The notes under the pieces are model-generated. The model searched no databases and was not told the DNA's origin. It saw only the letters and a list, made by a program, of their open reading frames with translations. A stretch of 64,000 nt of DNA, from positions 17,673 to 81,672 of the forward strand of contig NMRB01002958.1 of assembly GCA_002633025.1 (NCBI GenBank). The letters are read 5' to 3'. Positions 33,888 to 45,418 of this stretch are shown one piece after another. Position 1 is the stretch's first letter; every line of letters begins with the position of its first letter. The position numbers and the translations under genes are program-made. This DNA is from Notospermus geniculatus (lineage: Eukaryota; Nemertea; Pilidiophora; Heteronemertea; Lineidae).

Positions 33888-36800
33888 CTAAAGACAAAAG
33901 GGATGAGGGGAATTAGGAATAGGTCGTGACAATTCAGAGGATCAACTAGTTTTGTCAGAAACTGAAGTCTGTCGGATTTATGATCCAGAAGACAAGTGCG
34001 TTGAACACAGAAACCTTGAAGGGTCTTCTTCCACTTGAGTTGTGGATGTGTAGGCCTACATGAAGACAACAAAACACATTGGCAAAAATATCATTTTACT
34101 CACAAGAATATGTTCATTTACAGGATTTTATACAGTGAATCACAATGCAAAATGTTAAATCATAATATTGTTTACATCACAATACATGTACCGGTACAAT
34201 GTTTAGTGCAACTAATTTGACTGAGATAACAGAACTTGGCTTGAATCCCAGTAGCCATATTCCCAATTTTTTTGTCACACTTAAAATCATGCCCCCAACC
34301 CCCACTGTACAAAGATGCATCGCATACCCCCCCCCCCCCNTTCTGATTCTCATCCAAGATCAATTTCAATTTCTTTGGATCTTTTTCTATCTGTCCACCG
34401 TCACCTTCATCATCAGAATCATCAATTAAACCGTACTTGGAGAAATGTTTCACCTGAAAAGAATGAATTCAGATTGAGAAACTTTGCCAACTAGAAGAGC
34501 AGCAAAAAGTGTTGGAAATTGAAGAACCTGACTTGTCTAAGGAATACGAAATCGAAATGGTCAAAGGCTTCAAGTTAGCCCTCGAAGGCAGTTTAACACT
34601 TTGGATAGGGACTTTCCTCAGTGGCCGTCGTAGAGCGAAATCAGACGACGTCACACAACTAAGGTGTAAATGTTCTAAAGAAACCCGAATGACTAAATCT
34701 TACCTCAAACACCCAAGAACCAGTTTCTGGTCGATAGTCGATGAATTTGGCTCCAAGTTTGGCTGTGGCCTGCTCTATTTTGTGCTCATAGTTCATATTT
34801 ATTAATCGTGCTGGGTCCTTAATCGGTTCACGAGTTGATTTGTCAGTTGGCCAGACACAGTCCAGGGTGACTTCGGCTTTTTTGTTCAGTTCCTCACCAA
34901 CAGGGGGCTTCCTGTCGTCATCTGGGTACACAGTGACCTCTTTTCGACGGAAATGAACTGAAACACAGAAGTTTAAACGTACAACACGGGGAAACAGGAG
35001 CACCGATAGAAAAGCTGCGCTGTCAACGAGAGCGGCCCTCTCTTTCACATGATGAGAAGGTCCGACTGAGGATTGAACCTAGAAGCTCAGAGGTGACAGG
35101 CCCCTCTGATTCTCTGAGCACATCCTTGCCTCAGTCTTCCAAATGAACTGCTGCAGGAACAATTCAATTCACGAAACAGAAAAGAGTAAAGAAGATACTC
35201 ACTGATCTCGTCCAAATTCAGACCACCCACGTTTGTGATTCCCGGGAAGAAAACAGATCCGTAACCTTCCCTGCCGACGGTGAAATCCTCGGTGATGCAG
35301 TCACCATTTTGGTCGGTTCTATTAGCCAGTTCATCCAATGATGGTACTGTGTAATACCCTGAGCGGCGCAGGACAATGCCAGCTGGGTGTGGTGGTGGGG
35401 TCTCACTCTGAAATTCAAAATATTCTGATTAACATAGTGTAGTTGCATACATCTGAAATACGGTACTCACTGGTATCAAGTGATTCATCAATTCATTATC
35501 AAACTCTAGGCTGCGGTGGTGCAGTTATGTAATTGACTCCCAGCACTTACCTGGCTGTCATTATCATCATCATCTTGATCAAGAATACTTGCATCAGTAA
35601 CATCAGCGCTACTTGTCTGTAGTGAGTTGGCCATCCGAAGAGCTTTATTACTTCCTGCGAATATTTCTATGGTATCGTCCAACTGCGCCCTAGAAGAATG
35701 TGAAATAAGACCTCAGGAATATATGTCAAACAAGGTCATTATACCCAAGTACGTCCCGTGTCTCAGTAATACGTCTTTGAAGTGCCTGATCCTCCAAGCC
35801 TACCATAGAATTGACACTTAGGCTAAGGCATCCCAAATGGAGCAACCAGTGAAAGTGATGCCCCGTTTCCAAACTATGCCACCAGCAAACCATTACTTAC
35901 CTGTCTGACGTAAGCTCAGGAACTGACTGCATATTCTTCTGCCCTCGTATCACGGAATCCAGCGGAACATCAGCTTCGCCATTATTCAAATTGGCACTGT
36001 GATCGTAATGGTTCCTGAACAAGTCACTGCCCCCTGTTGGGCCGTTAAGGGATTCATCCAGATGATCTGTCGGTAGCCAACGACTCATATCATTATTTGG
36101 GGAACGGTTCTTTATCACAAGTTTCTTGATGCTTTTTCTCGGGACAAAAGTGTCGACCCCGTAACTGGATTCCTCATCGTCCAAACCATCAAAGAGCTGG
36201 CCCTGAAGTGAAACATACACCATTAAATTGAGAGTTAAGGGCCAAAATACGGGTCAAGAAGAATATAGAGGGCAAACTGGTGGGAAGTGACATACAGTGT
36301 ATCTCCATACATTGTTGCTTATTCCGTGCACACACTCAGTGCACTTCCCATGGCTTGGCCTGCTATACTCTACTTGAGCCCTGAAATACTGGATTACTAG
36401 TTCTATAGACAGCATTGGGCAAATTAAGGATCAGGAGGAAACTGGATGAAACAAATTAACCAACAATTCCTTACCTTTCCATTGAGAGACTGAAGTGACT
36501 TTGGCTTTATCTTGGCAACTGGTCGGCTGTTGATTTTAAACTGATTCGCTGCTGACAGAGCAGCTTTTTGGGCAGCAGGGTTGGTCGGTTTCAGAATTTC
36601 TTCTTTATATGTATCCTGAAATCAAAGACAAGACAAGTCTCCAATTCATATCCTTTTTACAAATTATTCTGTGCTTTGACTGAAACACCTAACTGACTCA
36701 AGGGCCAGGTTCATACTTACATGCTTCAAGTTTCTGAACAAGGGTGAATCTCCGTAGGGTGACTGAACCAAGTTGATCAACTGTTGCTGAATATTCTGAT

Positions 36801-38988
36801 TGGGGTCACCACCTACACCAGCATTCCTGCAAAACAATTCATCATAGGTCATTATAATTTACGACTTATGCCGAGAGACCAATGAACAACAACTGCCCAG
36901 TGCTTTGCGTTTGAAATCTGCAGGAGCTCAATCAGTTGAGCTCCTCAAAGGCTCGAGGAGAGCTCTTCACACTCGTGAAGGAGCTGTTCACACTCGCGCC
37001 TGAACTTCAAGGATGGCGAGGAGTGCGGTCAATCGAGCTCCTCGACGCAATTTTGCGGGCGCGCAGGGGCGCGAGCGTGATTGTGCCCGTCTTACATGAA
37101 GCACTGATTGCCCATAAATTTCTATCGTTGAGCTGCCCATAGAGAGCCAACTTACAGAAGAAAACTCTCATGTGGAGAAGAGCTTTCAGACACCATCATC
37201 AATTGGTTTAATGGAGGAAACACTTTCACAGCTGTTTCACTTACTGTCCCATTGTAGCAACACCAGCTCCTAGACCAGTTGCTGCCGCACCGAATCCAGT
37301 AAAACCAGTCGATGTTCCACCAAGGGTGCTACCAGAGGTTCCAAATCCAAATGCTGGTTTGTTTGCTTGTCCAGAGAAGAGAGAGGATCCTGTGCCAAGA
37401 CCTGTTGTCAGGCCACTACCGAATCCAGTTGTCCCGAAGCCAGTACTTGCTCCTAACGCAGTGGGTTTGCTCCCGAAGATGCTGCTCCCAGCTGATGCTT
37501 GGCCTACAACAGGAAGAGAGTGAGAATGATTGAGCAGGTTGATCACTTTTTATGAAATTGCCTCTGGAGTGAAAGGTTAACGTCCTTGGTCTGGTGGACA
37601 CAAGTCAATTGATATCCTGGGCCCGGCCCATATTCATAAAACCTTGCAAGGCTCAGTTACTTCCTAAAGTACCCAGTTTGTAAAGGCCAATGCACACAAC
37701 TAGCAACCAACTAAGCTTGCAAGGTTTTATGAATTTGGGGCCCAGCTGATGCATATTGATGGTAACTAAGAACAAAGTCGGAATGACACATACCAAAAGT
37801 GCTTCCAGTCCCCCCAAAGCTGAATCCAGTACTGCTTGTCACTGGTTTACCAAATACAGAGGTCCCAGTGTTTTGCTGTCCAAACTGGAATCCTGTGTTA
37901 GCAGATGTCGTGGGAACACCGAAACCCGTGGGCTTGCCACCACCAAACAATCCAGAAGCCTGTAAGAAAGTTACAAGTTCAGTAAAATGTTTAAGGTTCA
38001 ACAATGCCAACATTCCCACCAATCCTAAACAAGCTAAATACACAGGTTACTTTATATATCTTAGATTTACTCAAGGAAAGAAAATCAGGTGTGCTACATG
38101 TGGATGGCAGGTAACCATAGGTTTTATTCCAAGAAGATGAACTTACTTGGGAAGTTTGAGCCCCAAATCCAAAACCAGTGGTCCCTGTTGATGTCGCAGT
38201 GCCAGTGGCACCACCGAATAAGCTCGGTTGGGTTGATCCAGCAGTACCGAATAGGCTCTTCTGCTGACTACTCTGCCCGAATATCGATGAACCAGTAGAT
38301 GGGCCAAAACTAAAGGAAGGGGCTGACGTTGTAGCTGCTCCAAATGCCGGCTTTGTCTGTCCAAAAAGTCCTCCAGAAGTGGCTGGCTGGGATGCACCAA
38401 ACAAACCTGATGTGCCTCCAAATGTTGCTGCAAGAGAAACAAAGTGAGTGACTTAATGCAATGTGTTCAGAATGTAACGGGCGAGACGAAGAATCACTAC
38501 ATTAACCCCTTAGTCTGGATCTTGATTCAGGTTGCGAAGATGCCACTCGGACCGTTCTTGTTTTGTTAGAGTCGGACAGTCATCAATTTTAAGAGGCTGT
38601 GATGAATTACTCACAAAATTTTTCGTATTTGAAGGTTTTGAAGTACACTCGTAGAAAAACTTACAAGTACTGGTACCAAATGGAGTCGTCTTTGCAGCCG
38701 TTTGCCCAAAAGCAGAGAATCCAGTGCTGGGTTGTGACGTTGTCGCACCAAAGAGACTACTCGTCTGAGTGGCACCACCGGCTTGACCACTTTTACGATT
38801 TGCCAAATAATCTTCCACGCGTAACTCTTCCAGTGACTTGGCCTCGTATTCTTTCATTGCAGTGATGCATTGGTGCCGCGTGCTGATGTTATGGGAGACA
38901 CCATTTTTCAACATCGTATCTGAGCCATTTGGCGGGTTGAATTTTATTGTTGTGCCAGATTGGGCAGCTGCACCAGCGGAGAAACCAC
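28206..38988 (-). CDS. NUP98: NUP98-NUP96 nucleoporin precursor, incomplete
   Basis: The precursor self-cleaves into NUP98 (FG-repeat permeability barrier, RAE1 binding) and NUP96 (Y-complex scaffold). Minus-strand exons: 38988-38665, 38427-38147, 37959-37794, 37503-37245, 36826-36721, 36615-36475, 36202-35901, 35689-35551, 35407-35203, 34957-34704, 34453-about 34341, 33887-33755, 33496-33320, 33122-32934, 32738-32451, 32308-32027, 31794-31696, 31558-31440, 31247-31062, 30898-30762, 29359-29220, 28705-28500 and 28308-28206 (TGA 28208-28206). Order and phases match the animal family. Evidence includes a GLEBS segment, FG/GLFG-rich exons, [20 protein letters not shown]-like RKSIKKLV, the autoproteolytic domain, and NUP96 motifs [12 protein letters not shown] and LPMPEDY. 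The first FG exons upstream of 38988 and about 230-260 NUP96 residues between 30762 and 29359 are absent. About 1450 residues are readable. Confidence 0.93.
28761..28863. repeat. Tandem repeat, 33-bp unit, three copies
   Basis: Three copies of a unit starting TACTTGTATAGGGCCTACAC lie in the NUP96 intron between 28705 and 29220. Only single-base differences are seen. Confidence 0.93.
29360..30761. other. Misjoined or gapped intron with repeats and a lone N (30017)
   Basis: This is drawn as one intron of NUP96. From 29398 it contains a repeat with TATACTCGCC and GTATAAGTCGACCCCC motifs, and near 30640-30740 another with (CA)n and a CAGCTGAGCT end. No NUP96-like coding sequence is present, although the protein requires about 700-780 coding bases here. 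The N at 30017 probably marks an unsized gap. Confidence 0.8.
33572..33636 (-). repeat. tRNA-derived SINE fragment in a NUP96 intron
   Basis: On the minus strand, TAGCCCAGTGGATGAGCG is A-box-like and GGGTTCAGTTCC is B-box-like. A similar degenerate B box (AGGTTCAATCCT) lies at about 35069-35080. Confidence 0.6.
34327..34340. other. Poly-C run and lone N replacing a splice donor
   Basis: The NUP98 exon carrying HFS reads up to ...DENQ on the minus strand, then meets N (34340) and a run of about 13 C (plus strand). No GT donor is visible. The next exon (33887) starts cleanly, so the donor and some intron are missing or misassembled. Confidence 0.75.
34341..35407 (-). CDS. NUP98: NUP98 autoproteolytic domain exons
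   Basis: Exons 35407-35203, 34957-34704 and 34453-34341 encode the domain from [20 protein letters not shown] through [46 protein letters not shown] and [11 protein letters not shown] to VKHFSKYGL. The catalytic HFS is intact, so cleavage between F (34444-34442) and S (34441-34439) is expected. The domain is known to anchor NUP98 to the pore. Confidence 0.93.
36721..38427 (-). CDS. NUP98: FG/GLFG-repeat exons of NUP98
   Basis: Exons 38427-38147, 37959-37794 and 37503-37245 are rich in G, S, T and FG dipeptides (GLFG, FGFG, SIFG, SLFG) with almost no charge, as expected of the disordered permeability-barrier region that binds importins and exportins. The exon 36826-36721 ends this region with the conserved YGDSPLFRN motif. 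Confidence 0.92.
37621..37743. mobile_element. Small inverted-repeat element (family copy 2)
   Basis: It lies in a NUP98 intron. CCATATTCATAAAACCTTGC near the start returns inverted as GCAAGGTTTTATGAAT near the end. The interior, CAACTAGCAACCAACTAAGC, matches the element at 25090-25204 in inverse orientation. Confidence 0.82.
38665..38988 (-). CDS. NUP98: NUP98 exon with GLEBS (RAE1-binding) segment
   Basis: The exon encodes [15 protein letters not shown], then [20 protein letters not shown] and [13 protein letters not shown], which match the GLEBS motif by which NUP98 holds RAE1 for mRNA export and mitotic functions. FG repeats (SLFG, AFG) follow. The acceptor is TTTTTTCCAG. The expected upstream FG exons are not in the window. 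Confidence 0.93.
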
Positions 38989-39101
38989 CTGGAAAAACAA
39001 GAAGGTGAACTGTAACATCTCCAAACTCAATGCTGATATTTTGATACCCACACTTGACATTAACTGTACCCTTAGAACTCTACATCATGATTGACTCCCT
39101 A

Positions 39102-40949
39102 NTGTGCTATAACTCAGGAACGACTTGACCCAGAGCGCTCAAATGTGCTATGTGGCTCCCTCTAGATGACCTTTATGTGCATGTGAAGTTTTGGCCCGAT
39201 CGGACATCCAATATGGCCACCAGGCGGGATAACCCAGCAATCATTGAAGTCCTGCAACTTGGGAATGACTTGACCCAGATTGCTCATAACTGACATGTAC
39301 CTCTCTCTGTCATTACACTGTATGTCCAAACGAGTGAGCACATGGTCCATGGACCATTTCATTGGTTTCTGCCACCTGGTGGCCAAACTGAGAGTCGAAT
39401 GGGATCGAAACTTGGTGTGGTGGGTCATCTGACCTAGGGGTATATATGTACCAAGTTTGAGATCAATAGCTTCAGCATTTACGAAACGTGCCCTGCTAAC
39501 GGACAACGACGGACGACGACGGACGCTGCACCATCGTAATAGCTCACCCCAGTGAGCTAATGATGTTAGATCTGTCAACCAGGGGGCACTATTCAACAAA
39601 ATAAAACAAGAGCACTGCAAAGCAGTACATATGCCCCGACTTGAAGTGAAGAAATATCGGGGGGTTTTTAGCTCACCCGTGAGCTCTTCAGATGACCTAT
39701 GACACCAAGTTTCGGTCCGATTCGATTCTTGGCTTGGCCTCCAGGTGGCCAAAACCAAAAACACAAAAAGTGCAATAACTCCTGAACTAATGACTTGATC
39801 AACTCCAAATTTTTATCGTAGGTGTATCTAATTAGGATACATAACATATATAACGGGTTTTTGATTTGACCTACTTTTCAAGGTCACAGAGGTCAAAGTT
39901 CGACAAAAGTAACGAACCTGCCACAGTTCTTCATTATTTCACCGAGCGTCTTCATATCTTGCATAAACGTGTATTGGAGGGGTACCTTCAAAAGTACTGA
40001 GTTTCGGCCCGATCGGACATCCAATATGGCCGCCAGGTGGCGTAACCTGAAAATCTTCTAAGTGCTATAACTCAGGAACGGCTTGACCCAGACTGCTCTA
40101 ACTTGATATTTACCTCCCTCTAGATGACCTTTACAAGCACGTCAAATTTCGTCCTGATTAAACTTCCAATATGGCCGCCAGGTGGCGTAATCCGAAAATC
40201 ATCAAATGTGCTATAACTCAGGAACGACTTGACCCAGACCCATTCTATTGTCTCGACGGTCACGTGTCAGTTATTGACCAATCAGCGTGGGGTTGGGGCG
40301 GGGTTGCACGATAATATGATAATGTTTTGGCGTTGTTTACATGGACTAATCATCGATTTTTGGCGATCGCGAAGACGATCAGTGGTCAATAATTTATCAA
40401 TTTGAATCACTTTCTACCGCCGCCCACATAGCTAGTTAGTTTAGGCACATCAGGCTTTTGGAAGTGACTTTTATTGGCCAATGTTGACAAAAAATGCACA
40501 CAATGCACAGGGCAATGCATTGTGAATGTACTGCGGGGGCGCTGATGGTTGGGCCCTTTCCGCTTCGCTGATTTATGCTGATTGGCCATGTGCTAGGTGC
40601 GATAAGGCCTATTAATTTGTGGCCATCGCATCAGCAAACTTGACAGTCCAGCGACTATTCGAACCAAAATTTGGCCAAGCAATCGGCAGTAAACGATTCT
40701 TAATTATGTTTACTGAACGGAGTTTCTCATTTAAAGACACTGCATGCTATGCCGATCAGACTGAAATAGCAGCAAAATTTGTCGGCAAGTCGCATATTTT
40801 TGCATGCAGATCGGCATCCAGGTGCCATATTGCAATGTGCTGTTCCATACATGTATACGCCCAGAGCTACCTGGGCACGAGTGCGTCGCACGGCAAACTG
40901 ACGGAATGGGCTAAAACATAATGCCCCTCTCTTTAGAGAGTCGGGGCAT
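39102..40949. repeat. Composite dispersed repeats, including a GTCGGGGC-ended element
   Basis: From the lone N at 39102 the sequence is a patchwork of a dispersed family shared with 4108-4298, 45986-46618 and 63527-63905 (words GGCCGCCAGGTGGCGTAACC and GAAACTTGGT, and a TTAGCTCACCCGTGAGCT end). TATGCCCCGAC at about 39631 and its inverse GTCGGGGCATA at about 40940-40950 bound a nested unit. Open frames here are repeat-derived. Confidence 0.8.
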
Positions 40950-41039
40950 AAAAACGTGGTATTTGAGGTGAAGGTTCCTTTTGATTTCCATACTGTACAG
41001 TGACTTCCGACGGGTTATCCCAGACCGTCACACATTATA

Positions 41040-41181
41040 AAAATGGTGCCCGTCGTGTCGGGCGGTAGAGCGAAATGTCACCCCGAGAAAGCCATGTTGC
41101 CCGAGGCGCTAGCCGAGGGCAACATTGCTTTCGAGGGGTGACATTTCGCTCTAGCGCCCGACACGACGGGCACCATTTTTT
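41040..41181. repeat. Near-perfect 140-bp palindrome
   Basis: AAAATGGTGCCCGTCGTGTC at the left end is exactly inverted at the right end. Both arms continue through GAGCGAAATGTCACCCC and a GTTGCCC block to a centre near CGAGGCGCTAGCCGAGG. Only a few mismatches or bulges interrupt about 65 paired bases per arm. Confidence 0.92.
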
Positions 41182-41667
41182 ATATCGTACCGAAAGTCCT
41201 CAGAGAAGTTCTCGTGGCGTGTATCATCACTCAAATCCGCAGTGCGCAGCATGTCATAGCTCAAAATCTCCGACAGTTTGGCCGTCAAAGGACGCAACGT
41301 CACAGCGTCAACACAGCGTTCAGCACGCAGTTTTGAACGTTGTCGGCAGTCATCAGCCTCTTCTACACCGGGCTTCTACAGCCACCGACAGCAAGCCGTA
41401 TGGACGATTCGCTTTGTTTTCAACACGGTTTTCGCACCAGACCAACTACTTATGCTTAGAAACTGTGAGAGGTAAAGATTGAGTTGTATGCTCCCAGTGG
41501 TCTGTACGGACCGCTAAACTTTTGAACCGAGAACAAGGGGCAGTCTCGACGGAAGCATTTTGTGGGAAAACATCCCAACCGGAAATACTTTCCGGGCGAA
41601 CATGCCGAAATGTTTACGGCTCACGTGACTCCTCTCGGCCAATCACATTCGTGGAAACTTACTTGAG

Positions 41668-42224
41668 GTACGATATACCGGATTGTTCCCCCAATACCGC
41701 GCACAGTGTATGAAATCACCATGAATGGGGGCGGATACCAGGAAAAGGTGACTATGGTTCATAATTGGTGGATTCATGTCACGAGGGGTCTGCGGTAAAC
41801 TGCAGTATTGATGAGGGGTTGGACTAGTGACGTCATTGGAAGAAAGTTTGCTGAGTGTTCACAATCGATCATCAGACAATAGTGTCAATCACTTTTACCA
41901 CTGACCGTAATCATTTTGTGGTGATGATGTTCGTTTCAATCGGGGTAATCGTGTAATTGTGTGGCGGTCCTGGAAAACCCGTCGGAAGTCGCTGAGTGAT
42001 CAACAGGGGTTGTTAGATTGCCTGTGCATTGATCGACTAACCTGTTACCGCATTCCCCATGTTCCCAGGGCCGCATTCCTGGCCAAATTCACGAGGGTAC
42101 AACTGATCAAATCAGTATTCATGAGTGACGAGCATGGGCATGGTAGGCGTGGAAAATAGGCCCTTGTCCGCCTCAGTATGATAATTTTAGGTGACTGCGT
42201 GGTATTGGGGGGACAATCCGGTAT
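41668..42224. mobile_element. Element with about 30-bp inverted ends
   Basis: ATACCGGATTGTTCCCCCAA at the left end matches the inverse of TTGGGGGGACAATCCGGTAT at the right end, with one difference. No target duplication is clear. The interior has no recognised coding sequence. Confidence 0.7.
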
Positions 42225-42522
42225 TTGAAGTATCAATATCAGATTACATGATGTATTCAGCCTGTGACATTGTATCTTCTTTTTTTCCAGCGAAAAAAAT
42301 ACCTCATCAAACATGGGCTGAGCAATCCGTAAGGTTTGTATGATGTATGATTAGGCCAAATAAAAATATACCTGTGGTTCCCATCACATCACGTGAGAAA
42401 AAATGGGTCGGTAGGTCGGTCATAACAATTTTATTTTCTTTAAAATTTTATTTGTAAATTTGCCAAAAATGTGGAATAATCTGTTCTGTAAGGAAATAAA
42501 ATGTCTCTTGTATTGTTTTTAT

Positions 42523-43151
42523 GCCCCCGACTTCCGAAAAAGTCGGGGGCATTATGTCGTGGCGCGTGCGTCGGTGTCGGTGTCGTCGTCGGTGTCGTCG
42601 TCGGTGTCGGTGTCGTCGTCGGTGTCGTCGTCAGTGTCGGTGTCCGTTAACATTTGGTTTCCGTCAATTAGCTTGAGAACGCTTTGACCGATCAACCTGA
42701 ATTTTTTTGTGAGGGTTGGTCTCTATGAGGGGACGGTTCCTTTCGATGACCAGCTCCGCCGCCCATCCAAGATGGCGGCTATGGTGGCCAGCGTGAAATC
42801 GGTTTCCGTCGATTAACTTCAGAACGCTTTGACCGATCAACCTAAATTTTTTTGTGAGGGTTGGTCTCTATGAGGGGACGGTTCCTTTCGATGACCAGCT
42901 CCGCCGCCCATCCAAGATGGCGGCTATGGTGGCCATCTTGAAATCGAGTTTCCGTTGATTAACTTGAGAACGCTTTGCACAATCAACCTGAATTTTTTGT
43001 TGAGGGTTTGCATCTATGAGGGGAAGGTTCCTTTCGATGACCAGCTCTGCCGCCCATCCAAGATGGCGGCTATGGTGGCCATCTTGAAATCGAGTTTCCG
43101 TCAATTAAGTTCAGATTCCTTCGCCCATAAACAACATACCAGTCGGGGGCA
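42523..43151. mobile_element. GTCGGGGGCAT-ended repeat with internal tandem array
   Basis: A palindromic start (TATGCCCCCGAC...GTCGGGGGCAT, 42521-42552) and a further GTCGGGGGCAT at 43143-43153 bound a (GGTGTCGTC)n-like microsatellite (about 42570-42645) and a tandem of about 146-bp units starting at 42658, 42803 and 42949, with a partial fourth at 43095. Each unit has TTTCCGTC and CATCCAAGATGGCGGCTATG. Confidence 0.85.
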
Positions 43152-43661
43152 TATGCCACGCTCTGCGTTGCTGTTGTTTGCAATAAAATGTTTTGCAGTT
43201 GGGGGATTTTGAAGTTTGAGTCGGTGGTCGGTAGCACTTAAATTTTATTTTTTTCGTGCATTCCAATAAAATGTTACCAAGTCCACATTCAAAATTTGGG
43301 TCGGTCGGGTGACCGGAACCACAGGTATATTTTTATTTGGCCTTATTGAGGTTTTGAAAGTTTCCAAGTAGGAATTGATGTAACATTTGATTTTCAACTC
43401 CTTAATGGATGTCCATCAACTTGCAGTCTCTTGGGCAGGTGTGGATTTACAAGTAGGCCTACAGTCCACTCTCATTATACCGCCCCTCGATATCGCCACA
43501 GACAATTGATTTCCTCAGTTGAAGGCATTTCAACATTGGGTGATTTCAAGGTTGGTGTTGGTGTTAGTGTTGGGTGTCAGTGTTGGTGTTGGTGTCTACC
43601 CAGACCCCCAAACACCATGGCAGGTGTTGACACCGAGTATGAACACTGGTGTCAACACCCG

Positions 43662-43673
43662 CCCCCCCCCCCC
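43662..43673. repeat. Poly-C run after GGTGTTG-rich DNA
   Basis: A run of about 12 C follows roughly 110 bases of TTGGTGTTGG-like repeats (43550-43660). Simple sequence. Confidence 0.7.
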
Positions 43674-43846
43674 ACTCAATTAATTTTGGCGGTACCTATG
43701 CTTGTACCAGAATTTCAGAGTGACACCCTTTGGTAGGGAACAAAAGTAATTATGACCCCTTATGAATGGGACCGAGGCAATATTTACCACCCTTTTTGAA
43801 GGACTTTGGTAATGGTATAAAATCTACCCCTTTAGTAAGGTGAACA

Positions 43847-44697
43847 AGAGGCCCACGGGCCTTGCGCTCAGCTGACTATGACCTGCCAACTGAAGAGGCT
43901 GAAAGAGGGTAAACGACATAAAAGTACGAATAGTACGTGTGCCTTTTTAATGGTTAGCAAGCAAAGCGTTCCTCGTGGAAATCAGTTCAGTGGAAAAGGG
44001 TTAATATCACTTCCTGAGTCGAAAAAGATATCTTATCAGACCACTTGGGTAGGAAGGGGTTAATATTTCTTGGTGAATCAAGGTAGATGTTGTACCCATT
44101 GGTTGGGAAGGGGTTAATATCATTTCATCAATCAAAAAAGATATCTTATCAGACCACTTGGGTAGAAGGGTTAATATCTCTTGGTGAATCGAGATAGATA
44201 TAGTGAATACACCCACTGCGTGGGAAGGGGTTAATATCACCCTGTGAATCGAAAATCGTTTCAGACATGACTCTTATCAGACCACTTGGGTAGGAAGGGG
44301 TTAATATTGCTTGGTGAATCGAGATAGATATCGTATTGGGTGGGAAGGGGTTAATTTTACTTCATGAATCGAAAAAGATGTCATCAGAGAGTTAATGGGT
44401 CATATGAATAAAGACTAGCAAATGCTTTTACTTCAGATTAGTACACCATTGCTTAGTGCATTTGTATTGCAAAATTCAAGTAAAAGCATTTGCTACTCTT
44501 TATTCATATGACCCATTTTGGGTGGGAAGGGGTCAATACCACATGTAGGCCTACATCCCTTGGTAAATCAATATGGAGCCTATTAGACCCCTTGGGAAGG
44601 GGTTATGTTGAGGTTCTTAGTGAATCGAGAGAGACGTAGGCACATCCATGGTGAACAGGGCGCTAGGCCTAGCCCATAAAATCATCATTGCCATTCC
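43847..44697. mobile_element. ACAAGAGGCC-ended element with degenerate tandem interior
   Basis: It begins AACAAGAGGCCCACGGGCCT. The interior holds repeated GGAAGGGGTTAATAT(T/C) and AAAAGATATCTTATCAGACC words, about 50-90 bp apart. Related sequence in inverse orientation lies at 55900-56110, and an ATGGGCCTCTTGTTGC end at about 56745-56760. A hairpin element (44396-44515) is inserted in it. Confidence 0.65.
44396..44515. mobile_element. Hairpin MITE, 38-bp arms
   Basis: TGGGTCATATGAATAAAGAC and the following AGCAAATGCTTTTACTT return inverted at the right end with one mismatch in about 38 bases. It lies within the tandem-rich element at 43847-44697. Confidence 0.88.
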
Positions 44698-44731
44698 TCT
44701 TGTTTGACTGACCTAATTCTATATCTGCAAC

Positions 44732-45239
44732 CTACCGTATACGCAAATATTTTCGCGAATAAAAATTACCGCGAAAATCGCGAATTGGTCAATACCGCCG
44801 CGAATTCTATTACCGGTACACGCGAACCATTTTCCAATCACCGACGATCCCATACATGCATAATACATTGTGGTAGACTGGTTCCTGTCTTTGCCGCTGC
44901 ACTCCCGCTGGCACTCCCGTTCCGCTAGCGGAGCGCCAGCAGCTGTGTGGAGCGGCAACGACAGGAACCAGTCTAACATCATGGTTTGCACGTGACACTG
45001 ATCTGTCAATCACTCAGCCATCATGGCGCCCCGCCAGCAGTGAGGTTGATTATGACGGCGCGGATTTCTTTCTTTTCGGTGGATTTCGTACCATAACTGT
45101 CACACTCGCCATTGAAAATGCAGTGTTTTTGAAATCTTACATCAGGACCCCAACCGCGAATATTTATCCACGCGAAAAGGTACTTTCGGACCCCAACCGC
45201 TAAATATTTTAGCCGTGAAAATATTTGCGTATACGGTAA
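44732..45239. mobile_element. Foldback element containing a second hairpin
   Basis: TACCGTATACGCAAATATTT at the left end is inverted at the right end. An 18-base direct repeat (TAATTCTATATCTGCAAC / TAATTCTATTTCTGCAAC) flanks it at 44714-44731 and 45237-45254. Inside, 44876-44975 is a second inverted repeat (AGACTGGTTCCTGTC and its inverse, with TGCCGCT arms). Confidence 0.82.
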
Positions 45240-45418
45240 TTCTATTTCTGCAACTTGTCTTTTCAATTGGAATATGCCAGCACTGGAGGCGTCGCACTTT
45301 TGTCGGATGTGTCTTCGGCAAAATTCACGGCGGTACCGGAATTGGTGTTGAACGGCTAATCGCCTAACAACAATCTAAAAAAATAGTTTGCCCAGCCAGA
45401 TCAACGAAGAAATTAGAC

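Noticed and set aside
39162-39764. 200-residue minus-strand open frame
   Set aside because: It lies within the dispersed repeat family; the copies at 46113-46385 and 63535-63756 give related fragments. There are no recognisable domains and the frame is broken in other copies.
45021-45266. 81-residue minus-strand open frame
   Set aside because: It covers a foldback arm and has no similarity I recognise.
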